Source: Gemmatimonadota bacterium (lineage in GTDB: Bacteria > Latescibacterota > UBA2968). Taken from it: 37,353 nt of DNA. The stretch covers positions 1-37,353 of the forward strand of contig VXRD01000098.1 of NCBI GenBank assembly GCA_009838845.1. The letters run 5' to 3'. The position numbers were made by a program, and so were the translations under genes. Below, in pieces: positions 25,893-33,249 of this stretch. Under the pieces are notes generated by a model, which was not told where the DNA came from, did not search any database, and was given only the letters and a program-made list of their open reading frames with translations. Within the stretch, counting starts at the first letter, position 1, and every line of letters starts with the position of its first letter.

Positions 25893-27227
25893 TCACAAAA
25901 TTTTAAGATGTTGATCCAATTCGTAACCCGTCACCTGCGCCCTGTAATTGGCCCATTCGATCTTCTTATTCGCAATAAACTTCTCAAAAATGTGATCCCC
26001 CAGGGCATTGCGAAGCAAATCGCTACCCTCGGCCAGATCAATAGCCTGTGACAGATCCAGAGGCAGAGTCTTAATACCCGCGTTCTCCCGCTCGGCACTG
26101 GACATCTCAGCCACATTTTTTTCCATAGGCGGCGGCACCTCATACTGTTTTTCAACACCCTCTAATCCCGCAGCCAACATAATTGCAAATGCCAGATAGG
26201 GATTGCAGGCCGGATCGGGCGACCGGTATTCGATGCGCGTTGTACTCTCCTTATCCAGAGAATAGGCCGGCACGCGCACCAGATCCGATCGGTTAACCAC
26301 CGACCACGTCGTGTACAAAGGCGCTTCATAACCCGGCACCAACCGCTTATAAGAATTGACCCACTGATTGGTCACCAGCGTTATCTCACACGCGTGTTTG
26401 AGCAAACCCGCGATAAAATACCGCGCCGTATCCGACAGATGGTATTCGCCTTCAGCGTCGTAAAACGCGTTAGCCTCTCCCTTAAACAGCGACATATTCG
26501 TATGCATACCATTGCCATTGACGCCAAAAATGGGTTTGGGCATAAACGTCGCCCAAACGCCGTGCTTCACGGCAATCTCCTTCACAACCAAACGGTAGGT
26601 CATCGCATTGTCCGCCATCGTCAGCGCATCGGTATAAAGCAAATCGATCTCGTGCTGGCTCGGCGCGTCCTCGTGATGGCTGGACGCCACCTCAATCCCC
26701 ATCTTCTCCAGCGTCAACACCGTATCCCGGCGCAAATCACTCGCCACATCCAGAGACGTCTGATCAAAATATCCACCCTCATCCAAACCCACGAGAGGAA
26801 CCTCGGGTTTTTCAAAATAGAAAAACTCCATCTCTGGACTGACGTAAAACGCAAAACCCATATCGCCTGCGCGTCTCAAATTTTTTTTCAGCACCCAGCG
26901 CGGATCTCCCCGATATGGATTTCCCCCCGGCTGGAGAATATCGCAAAACATACGCGCAACCGTACCGCCTTCTTGCGGACGAAAAGGCAGCACCTGAAAA
27001 GTATTGGGATCGGGCATCGCGATCATATCGCTCTCGTCAATGCGCGCAAAACCCTCTACGGACGACCCATCAAAACCGATCCCCTCTGTCAAAGCACCAT
27101 CGAGTTGCTCAACGGGAATGGCGACACTCTTTAGAAAACCCAAAATATCCGTAAACCAGAGCCTGACAAATTTGACCCCGTGTTCTGACGCGGCATTCAA
27201 CACGTATTCGCGGCTTCCTTCATTCAT
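25893..27227 (-). CDS. glnA: Glutamine synthetase, type I (GSI-alpha-like)
   Basis: Makes glutamine from glutamate, ammonia and ATP. At 444 residues it has the usual GSI length for the alpha subtype, with GIGFDGSSVEGFARIDESDM, the metal site region EMEFF, HHEDAPSQHEID, NGNGMHTNMSLF, the active-site loop SYKRLVPGYEAP, and the EYRSPDPACNPY motif. The segment ending MEKNVAEMSSAEREN lacks the tyrosine that GlnE adenylylates in beta-type enzymes, so it is probably controlled by feedback or transcription instead. The ATG at 27227 has AGG eight bases or so upstream. The small cysteine protein and heme genes follow closely. Confidence 0.97.
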   Translation of the reverse strand: MNEGSREYVLNAASEHGVKFVRLWFTDILGFLKSVAIPVEQLDGALTEGIGFDGSSVEGFARIDESDMIAMPDPNTFQVLPFRPQEGGTVARMFCDILQPGGNPYRGDPRWVLKKNLRRAGDMGFAFYVSPEMEFFYFEKPEVPLVGLDEGGYFDQTSLDVASDLRRDTVLTLEKMGIEVASSHHEDAPSQHEIDLLYTDALTMADNAMTYRLVVKEIAVKHGVWATFMPKPIFGVNGNGMHTNMSLFKGEANAFYDAEGEYHLSDTARYFIAGLLKHACEITLVTNQWVNSYKRLVPGYEAPLYTTWSVVNRSDLVRVPAYSLDKESTTRIEYRSPDPACNPYLAFAIMLAAGLEGVEKQYEVPPPMEKNVAEMSSAERENAGIKTLPLDLSQAIDLAEGSDLLRNALGDHIFEKFIANKKIEWANYRAQVTGYELDQHLKIL

Positions 27228-27502
27228 AGTTCTGACCTGTATTTTAACTGTGAAACAGCATCGAAATAATAGTCAAACTTACGCTGATTATATTTCCAGC
27301 AGGTTTCATAAGTGTTTCGCTAATATTAAAAGCAATGGGATTTATGCAGAGAAAATCTATTTGCTTACCAGGGTATCTTTTATTATGCTGTCTGCGATTC
27401 GGTTACAAACGTTTCTTATTGCTCCATAGTTTTAAAAAACAACTCCTCAGAGAGAGGACGCAGCTATAGGGGCTTATTTTTCCAAAAGGGAGGACCATCG
27501 TT
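27228..27502. other. Divergent control region of glnA and the Cache array
   Basis: About 275 bases without a gene. On the minus strand a good -10 box TATAAT occurs at 27287-27292 but with a poor -35, and could serve glnA with a leader of about 50 bases. On the plus strand only weak boxes precede the first Cache gene (TTACAA at 27403-27408, CATAGT at 27425-27430). A hairpin CCTC-AGAGA-GAGG sits near 27444. Confidence 0.4.
27287..27292 (-). promoter_or_regulatory. Possible glnA -10 box
   Basis: A perfect TATAAT on the minus strand, 60 bases before the glnA start. No good -35 is seen 16-18 bases upstream, so an activator may be needed. Confidence 0.35.
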
Positions 27503-29284
27503 ATGAACCTTCGAACATTACTCACTATTCCCATTGTCGGACTGCTCGTGCTGGCCGGCGTCTTTTCCAATGCGCCTCCTGCCCTGGCAGATTGTCCACC
27601 CCCTCCCGGCGTGACGCCTCCTGCGGAACCGAGTGTGACGGCACAACAGGTGGAAGATGGCAGCGCCACCCTGAAGGAATTCGCGCTGGCCCTGAAAAAT
27701 CATCCGGAGTTTAGCCAAGTATCGGCGAGTTTGCATAGGCTATTGCACCTTGGATGTCTCTTCAGGCAGGAGGGGGGGCCGTACCGTTCCGGTTCCACCT
27801 ACATCGTGCAACTGACGCCCGACGGCAGGCTATCCGCTCACGCAAAGAACATGTCCTTGTCGGGCCGGCTACTCAACCCCTTGATATATGGAGCGATCCT
27901 TCAAGCATTGGGAATCAACCCAGCCGACCTCACCGACCGTGCTGCGGCCCTAGCCGCTTTCGCTGCCGCGGTAGCCGGGGATGGCGGCCCGTTCAATGTG
28001 CCCGATATCCCAGGGGCTTCCGGCTATGCCGCCGCAGTTATATCGCCCAGTTTCCAGACCCCGATCGTGCTGCTCGTGGGATTCGATCTCAACGAATCTC
28101 ACGTAGTTGAAGAAGAGATCGATTACGGCGACCCGACCATTACCGCCAGGGACGTGGTAGATCGAGAAACCCTGAAGGCCTTCGTCACGCAAGCGGGGGA
28201 GCGGTATCGCGAAATCTCACAGAGCGGCGATCCAGCCGCTTTCTATAAAGCCAGGATCGCACTTCGGGATGAGAACGGGCCCTGGAGACACGGTTCCGTG
28301 TACCTCTATGTCCTGGATCTTACCAGCAACATCATCACGTTTCACGGTGCGTTTCCGGACAGATTCGAGCTTCGACCTCTGATAGCCACTGTCCGAGACG
28401 TCGTTACTGGAGAGCTCATTCTGCCTCAGGTCATCGAAGCGGCAAAAAGTAACCCGGAAGGCGGCTTCGTGGAGTATTACTTCGACGATCCCACCGACGA
28501 CACAGACAGCGCCGACATCCCTAAGGTGGGATACGCACGCGAGTTCAAAGGTGAACTCATTTTAGGTGACCGCGTAGTCCCACTTCACTTCATCATTGGA
28601 TCGGGTTTTTATGGGCGCGCACCCGATGGTGTCTCGACTGATCCCCGTACAGAAGTGGAAGCCACAGTTATAGGCGACGCCGTCGAGGGATTGACCGTCG
28701 AGTTTGCGCGATCCATCGCTGGCCAACAGCCCGACTACGCCTATAGCGCCATCACAGATGCTGCTGGCTATTTATCCCTCACCATCTCCAGCGCGGACGG
28801 GGTAAGTGGTTACTATCTCGCCCGTGCCCGCAACGCCGATGGCGAGATCGTCGGTCAGTGGCACAGCATTCCCCTCAACCAGAATCAACGCCAGGTCCTG
28901 GAACTGACCCTAAGCGGCGATATGAAGGTCGTACGCGTCGAACCACTAACCGCATCCAAGCCCGTGGTCGTATCCGAGCCCGTGGCAGTATCCGAGACAG
29001 TACCAGAAGTTAGTGGTCTGGCACCCAACTTTCCCAACCCATTCAACAGCGCCACCCTGATTACCTACCACCTGTCCAGCCCCGGTCCGGTGCAACTGGT
29101 AATCTACAATGTGCTGGGTCAGCCCGTACGCACGCTGGTGGATCAATCCCAGGCCGCAGGCTCCTACCAGATACGGTGGGATGTTCTCGACCAGCGGGGC
29201 GTCTCGCTGTCAACGGGGATCTACATCGCACGTCTGAGCTATCCTAACGGGATACAGACGCAACGGTTGCTCTACCTCAAGTAG
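27503..29284 (+). CDS. Secreted double-Cache protein with C-terminal sorting domain, copy 1
   Basis: A 593-residue exported protein, first of four tandem paralogues. Order: signal peptide 1-29 (cleaved after ALA, before DC), a first Cache-like unit (about 45-190; CLFRQEGGPYRSGSTYIVQL near 84), a second Cache unit of the sCache_2 type (about 210-375; GPWRHGSVYLYVLD, GGFVEYYFDDP, HFIIGSGFYGRAP), a beta-sandwich domain (about 385-470), a proline/valine linker, and a FlgD/type IX-like sorting domain (PNPFNSATLITYHL...IYNVLGQPVRTLV...LLYLK). There are two cysteines (C31 and the GCLF cysteine). This copy lacks about 20 residues present in the others between the two units. GGGAGG lies nine bases before ATG. 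Cache domains bind small ligands; no signalling domain is attached, so it may be a binding protein or surface sensor. Confidence 0.85.
   Translation: MNLRTLLTIPIVGLLVLAGVFSNAPPALADCPPPPGVTPPAEPSVTAQQVEDGSATLKEFALALKNHPEFSQVSASLHRLLHLGCLFRQEGGPYRSGSTYIVQLTPDGRLSAHAKNMSLSGRLLNPLIYGAILQALGINPADLTDRAAALAAFAAAVAGDGGPFNVPDIPGASGYAAAVISPSFQTPIVLLVGFDLNESHVVEEEIDYGDPTITARDVVDRETLKAFVTQAGERYREISQSGDPAAFYKARIALRDENGPWRHGSVYLYVLDLTSNIITFHGAFPDRFELRPLIATVRDVVTGELILPQVIEAAKSNPEGGFVEYYFDDPTDDTDSADIPKVGYAREFKGELILGDRVVPLHFIIGSGFYGRAPDGVSTDPRTEVEATVIGDAVEGLTVEFARSIAGQQPDYAYSAITDAAGYLSLTISSADGVSGYYLARARNADGEIVGQWHSIPLNQNQRQVLELTLSGDMKVVRVEPLTASKPVVVSEPVAVSETVPEVSGLAPNFPNPFNSATLITYHLSSPGPVQLVIYNVLGQPVRTLVDQSQAAGSYQIRWDVLDQRGVSLSTGIYIARLSYPNGIQTQRLLYLK
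28922..29284 (+). repeat. 363-bp 3' constant module, copy 1
   Basis: From ATGAAGGTCGTACGCG to the stop codon, encoding the linker and sorting domain. The same 363 bp occurs at 30793-31155, 32658-33020 and 34732-35094, with the first 213 bp differing at only one base (28954) and the remainder by a handful of mostly silent changes. Confidence 0.9.
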
Positions 29285-29300
29285 TGCCAATTTTTTCGAG

Positions 29301-29306
29301 AAGGAG
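29301..29306 (+). promoter_or_regulatory. Ribosome site fixing the GTG start of Cache copy 2
   Basis: AAGGAG lies seven bases before the GTG at 29314. The same arrangement occurs at 31172-31177 before the GTG at 31185. It rules out the earlier in-frame GTG at 29284. Confidence 0.8.
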
Positions 29307-29313
29307 AACCATT

Positions 29314-31155
29314 GTGATAAAAGCTCGAACATCACTCACATACATGATTCCTGTTGTCGGACTGCTCGTGCTGGCTGGCGTCTTTTCCAACGCCCTGGCA
29401 GATTGTCCACTTCCTCCCGGCGTGACGCCTCCTGCGGAACCGCCTGTGACGGCGCAACAGGTGGAAAACGGCAGTGCTACCCTGAGGGACTTCGCGCTGG
29501 CCGCGAGAGATCGATATAGGACCCCGATAAGCACTCTGGAAGGAGCACTATACTTTCAATGTCTCATCAGGCAGGAGGGAAGCCCCTATCGTTCCGGCTC
29601 CACCTACCTCATTCAACTGACGCCCGACGGCAGGGTGTACGAACACGCGAAGTCCATGGCATTGTCGGGCAGACTACTCAACCCCTTGATTTATGCAGAG
29701 ATCCTTTCTGCGCTGGGAGTCGAACCAACTGTGCTGGCCAACCTGGCTTTTCCTGACCCTGATACCGCCGCCCAGGCTTTCGCCGCCGTCATGGCCACAT
29801 TACAGCAAGAACCGGATGCTCCATTTGATGCGACCACTCCTATACCAGGCTTGCGACCAGGTATCCCAGGTGCTTCCGGCCATGCTGCCATTTTCTTGCT
29901 GGAAAATTCCGGCTTCCCGATCGTGTTGCTCGCCGGATTCGATCTCAATGAATCTCACCTGGTTCCCATTAGCGATGAAGCAATCGATTACGGCGACCCG
30001 ACCGTTACCGCCAGGGACGTGGTAGATCGAGAAACCCTGAAGGCCTTCGTCACGGAAGCAGGCGAGTACTTTATCGCAATCCAGGAGAATGCCACCAGTC
30101 CATCCGATATCGCGAAAGCCAGGATCGCCGCGCGCGATCCGAACGGGCCCTGGAGACACGGCCCCGTGTACCTCTACGTCCTGGATCTTACCAGCAACAT
30201 CGTCCTGTTTCACGGCGCGTTTCCGGACAGATTCGAGTGGCGACCTCTGGTGGCGACCGTCCGAGATGTCGTGACCGGATGGCTCATTCTGCCGCAGGTC
30301 ATCGAAGCGGCGAAGAGTAGCCCGGAAGGCGGCTTCGTGGAGTATTACTTCGACGATCCCACCGACGACACAGACAGCGCCGACATTCCCAAGGTGGGAT
30401 ACGCACGCGAGTTCACTACTACAGTCGGGAGGACTGATGGAACCGCATTCACACTAAACCTCGTCATTGGATCGGGTTATTATGGGCGCGCCCCCGATGG
30501 TGTCTCGACTGAACCCCGTACAGAAGTGGAAGCCACAGTCATAGGCGACGCCGTCGAAGGATTGACCGTCGAGTTTGCGCGATCCATCGCCGGCCAGCCA
30601 GCCGACTACGCCCATAGCGCTGTCACAGATGCCAATGGCTCTTTGTCCCTGACCATCTCCAACCCAGATGGGGTCAGTGGTTACTATACAGCCCGCGCCC
30701 GCAACGCCGATGGCGAAACCGTCGGCCAATGGCACAGCATCCCCCTCAATCGCAATCAACGCCAGGTCCTGGAACTGACCCTGGGCGGCGGTATGAAGGT
30801 CGTACGCGTCGAACCACTAACCGCGTCCAAGCCCGTGGTCGTATCCGAGCCCGTGGCAGTATCCGAGACAGTACCAGAAGTTAGTGGTCTGGCACCCAAC
30901 TTTCCCAACCCATTCAACAGCGCCACCCTGATTACCTACCACCTGTCCAGCCCCGGTCCGGTGCAACTGGTAATCTACAATGTGCTGGGTCAGCCCGTAC
31001 GCACGCTGGTGGATCAGTCCCAGGCCGCAGGCTCCTACCAGATCCGGTGGGATGTTCTCGACCAGCGGGGCGTCTCGTTGTCAACGGGGATCTACATCGC
31101 ACGCCTGAGCTATCCTAACGGGGTGCAGACGCGACGGCTACTCTACCTCAAGTAG
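29314..31155 (+). CDS. Secreted double-Cache protein with C-terminal sorting domain, copy 2
   Basis: A 613-residue paralogue of the preceding gene, starting 29 bases after its stop and probably co-transcribed. The signal peptide (cleavage after ALA29) matches copy 1. The variable region carries CLIRQEGSPYRSGSTYLIQL and ARIAARDPNGPWRHGPVYLY. Compared with copy 1, it has an added segment (LAFPDPDTAAQAFAAVMATL near 155) before the second Cache unit. The last 120 residues are almost identical to those of the other copies. The ligand is unknown; differences among copies concentrate in the sensor part, suggesting different ligands or immune-like escape of phage or antibody recognition. That last idea is inference. 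Confidence 0.85.
   Translation: MIKARTSLTYMIPVVGLLVLAGVFSNALADCPLPPGVTPPAEPPVTAQQVENGSATLRDFALAARDRYRTPISTLEGALYFQCLIRQEGSPYRSGSTYLIQLTPDGRVYEHAKSMALSGRLLNPLIYAEILSALGVEPTVLANLAFPDPDTAAQAFAAVMATLQQEPDAPFDATTPIPGLRPGIPGASGHAAIFLLENSGFPIVLLAGFDLNESHLVPISDEAIDYGDPTVTARDVVDRETLKAFVTEAGEYFIAIQENATSPSDIAKARIAARDPNGPWRHGPVYLYVLDLTSNIVLFHGAFPDRFEWRPLVATVRDVVTGWLILPQVIEAAKSSPEGGFVEYYFDDPTDDTDSADIPKVGYAREFTTTVGRTDGTAFTLNLVIGSGYYGRAPDGVSTEPRTEVEATVIGDAVEGLTVEFARSIAGQPADYAHSAVTDANGSLSLTISNPDGVSGYYTARARNADGETVGQWHSIPLNRNQRQVLELTLGGGMKVVRVEPLTASKPVVVSEPVAVSETVPEVSGLAPNFPNPFNSATLITYHLSSPGPVQLVIYNVLGQPVRTLVDQSQAAGSYQIRWDVLDQRGVSLSTGIYIARLSYPNGVQTRRLLYLK
30793..31155 (+). repeat. 363-bp 3' constant module, copy 2
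   Basis: Same length and near-identical DNA as the modules ending copies 1, 3 and 4. It differs mainly in the last 30 bases (CAGACGCGACGGCTACTC). Confidence 0.9.
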
Positions 31156-31184
31156 CGCCAATTTTCCCGAGAAGGAGAATCATC

Positions 31185-33020
31185 GTGATAAAAACTCGAA
31201 CATTACTCACTATTCCTGTTGTCGGACTGCTCGTGCTGGCCGGCGTCTTTTCCAACGCCCTGGCAGATTGTCCACTTCCTCCCGGCGTGACGCCTCCTGC
31301 GGACCCGCGTGTGACGGCGCAACAGGTTGAAGACGGCAGCGCGAGCTTGGAGGAATTCGCGCTGGCCGCGAGAGATTTCTTTAGGAGCGAGTCCCGGGGA
31401 CAACCGACTCTTGAACGAGCGGCATACATCGGATGTCTCACAAGGCAGGACGATGGAATTTGGCGTTCCGGTTCTACGTACATCGTGAGCCTGACGCCCG
31501 ACGGAAGGGTGTTCATTCACGCGAAGGACATGTCATTGTCGGGCAGGCTGCTCAACCCCGTGATTTATGGAGCGATCCTTTCCGGGCTGGGCGTATCCAT
31601 GAGCGATCTGGCCAATCTGGTATCTCCTGATCCTGCTGTCGCCGCCCAGGCGTTCGGCGCCGTCATGAGCACATTGATTCAGGAACCGGACGGCGCATTC
31701 GATGCGACCACCCCTATTCCAGATCTGTCACCAGGCATACCAGGCGCCTCCGGCTATGCCGGCGTCTACTTCTCACTCGGTTTTCAGAGCCCGATCGTGG
31801 TGCTCGCTGGGTTCGATCTCAATGAAACTCACTTGACTGAAGAAGACATCGATTACGGCGACCCGTCCGTTACTGCCAAGGACGTGGTGGACCGCGAAAC
31901 CTTGAAGGCCTTCGTCACGCAAGCGATGATCTACTTTCGCGCAGCCTACGAAACCGGAGGTATAAGCGCTATCTCGAAGGTCAGGATAGCCTTTCGGGAT
32001 CCGAACGGGCCCTGGAGACATGGTTCCGTGTACCTCTACATCCTGGATCGTACCAGCAACACAATTCTACTTCACGGCGCGTTTCCGAATAGATTCGAGC
32101 TTCAACCTCTGGTTGCGACTGTCCGAGATGTCGTGAGCGGACATCTCGTTCTGCCGCAGGTCATCGAGGCGGCGGCCAGCAGCCCGGAAGGCGGCTTCGT
32201 GGAGTATTACTTCGATGACCCCACTGACGACACCGACAGAGCCGACATCCCCAAGGTGGGATACGCACGCGAGTTCACCGGTGAAATCCAAAGGCCAGAC
32301 GGAAGCGTAGTCCCAACTCACTACGTCATTGGATCGGGTTTTTATGGGCGCGCACCCGACGACGTTGTCTCAACCGATCATCGTACCCAAGTAGAGGCCA
32401 CAGTCTCAGGCGACGCCATTGAGGGCTTGACCGTCGCGTTTGCGCGATCCATCGCTGGCCAACAGCCCAACTACGCCTATAGCGCTGTCACCGATGCCAA
32501 TGGCTCTTTGTCCCTCACCATCTCCAGCGCAAATGGCGTGAGTGGGTACTATATGGCCCGTGCCCGCAACGCCGATGGCGAGACCGTCGGCCAGTGGCAC
32601 AGCATTCCCCTCAATCGCAATCAACGCCAGGTCCTGGAACTGACCCTGGGTGGCGGCATGAAGGTCGTACGCGTCGAACCACTAACCGCGTCCAAGCCCG
32701 TGGTCGTATCCGAGCCCGTGGCAGTATCCGAGACAGTACCAGAAGTTAGTGGTCTGGCACCCAACTTTCCCAACCCATTCAACAGCGCCACCCTGATTAC
32801 CTACCACCTGTCCAGCCCCGGTCCGGTGCAACTGGTAATCTACAATGTGCTGGGTCAGCCCGTACGCACGTTGGTGGATCAATCCCAGGCCGCAGGCTCC
32901 TACCAGATCCGGTGGGATGTCCTCGACCAGCGGGGCGTCTCGCTGTCAACGGGGATCTACATCGCACGCCTGAGCTATCCCGGCGGGGTACAGACGCAAC
33001 GGCTGCTCTACCTCAAGTAG
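31185..33020 (+). CDS. Secreted double-Cache protein with C-terminal sorting domain, copy 3
   Basis: A 611-residue paralogue, starting with GTG 29 bases after copy 2, with AAGGAG seven bases upstream. Its domain order is the same. Distinct residues include GCLTRQDDGIWRSGSTYIVS in the first unit and AYETGGISAISKVRIAFRDP before the second. One Cache residue set changes near DDTDRADIPKVGYAREF. The signal peptide reads TLLTIPVVGLLVLAGVFSN then ALADC. It ends the first transcription unit, since a terminator and a new promoter follow before copy 4. Confidence 0.85.
   Translation: MIKTRTLLTIPVVGLLVLAGVFSNALADCPLPPGVTPPADPRVTAQQVEDGSASLEEFALAARDFFRSESRGQPTLERAAYIGCLTRQDDGIWRSGSTYIVSLTPDGRVFIHAKDMSLSGRLLNPVIYGAILSGLGVSMSDLANLVSPDPAVAAQAFGAVMSTLIQEPDGAFDATTPIPDLSPGIPGASGYAGVYFSLGFQSPIVVLAGFDLNETHLTEEDIDYGDPSVTAKDVVDRETLKAFVTQAMIYFRAAYETGGISAISKVRIAFRDPNGPWRHGSVYLYILDRTSNTILLHGAFPNRFELQPLVATVRDVVSGHLVLPQVIEAAASSPEGGFVEYYFDDPTDDTDRADIPKVGYAREFTGEIQRPDGSVVPTHYVIGSGFYGRAPDDVVSTDHRTQVEATVSGDAIEGLTVAFARSIAGQQPNYAYSAVTDANGSLSLTISSANGVSGYYMARARNADGETVGQWHSIPLNRNQRQVLELTLGGGMKVVRVEPLTASKPVVVSEPVAVSETVPEVSGLAPNFPNPFNSATLITYHLSSPGPVQLVIYNVLGQPVRTLVDQSQAAGSYQIRWDVLDQRGVSLSTGIYIARLSYPGGVQTQRLLYLK
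32658..33020 (+). repeat. 363-bp 3' constant module, copy 3
   Basis: Near-identical to the other three. Distinct bases are TTG for CTG at the conserved ACGCTGGTGG and GTC for GTT in the following DVL codons. Confidence 0.9.
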
Positions 33021-33073
33021 CGCGCCGAACGGTTGGGTAAGACGCGCTATCCGCCCATCTCGCACACAAAGCC

Positions 33074-33116
33074 AACCAAACCCTCGCCCGGAAGAACCAG
33101 GCGAGGGTTTGGTTTT
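33074..33116 (+). terminator. Terminator after Cache copy 3
   Basis: A perfect 15-bp stem, AACCAAACCCTCGCC (33074-33088) with GGCGAGGGTTTGGTT (33100-33114), and an 11-base loop. The T-run is short (TTTT), but the stem is very stable. It would stop most read-through into copy 4. Confidence 0.75.
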
Positions 33117-33141
33117 AGTGTAATTGTAGATTATGCAGAAC

Positions 33142-33170
33142 TTGACCTTTTTTTGTAACAGCAATATATT
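33142..33170 (+). promoter_or_regulatory. Promoter of Cache copy 4
   Basis: TTGACC at 33142-33147 and TATATT at 33165-33170 are 17 bases apart, a strong match to a housekeeping sigma promoter. Transcription would begin near 33177, leaving a leader of about 73 bases. Confidence 0.7.
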
Positions 33171-33175
33171 CAAAG

Positions 33176-33213
33176 GCGATATATAAACCAAAAGTCTATA
33201 TATCGCTTTTTTT
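33176..33213 (+). other. Hairpin with T-run at the 5' end of the copy-4 leader
   Basis: GCGATATATA (33176-33185) pairs with TATATATCGC (33197-33206), followed by seven T. It resembles a terminator, but it begins at the predicted transcription start, where an RNA too short to be released would form it. It may stabilise the 5' end, or the promoter may lie elsewhere. Confidence 0.6.
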
Positions 33214-33249
33214 GAAAGTCTTAAATCTAACTCAAAAGGGAGGACCATC

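Noticed and set aside
24680-27134. Long open frames opposite hemE and glnA (24680-25621 and 26394-27134).
   Set aside because: They lack homology and ribosome sites, and the other strand holds clear, full-length enzymes.
27436-27475. A GGACGC-containing segment before Cache copy 1 that slightly resembles a c-di-GMP (GEMM) riboswitch.
   Set aside because: Only a fragment of the motif (a CCTC/GAGG stem then ACGCAGC) is present, the first half is missing and no terminator or anti-terminator follows. The fourth copy has nothing similar in its leader.
33176-33213. The hairpin before copy 4 as a simple transcription attenuator.
   Set aside because: It begins where transcription is predicted to start, too early for termination to be regulated. 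It is kept only as a structural feature.
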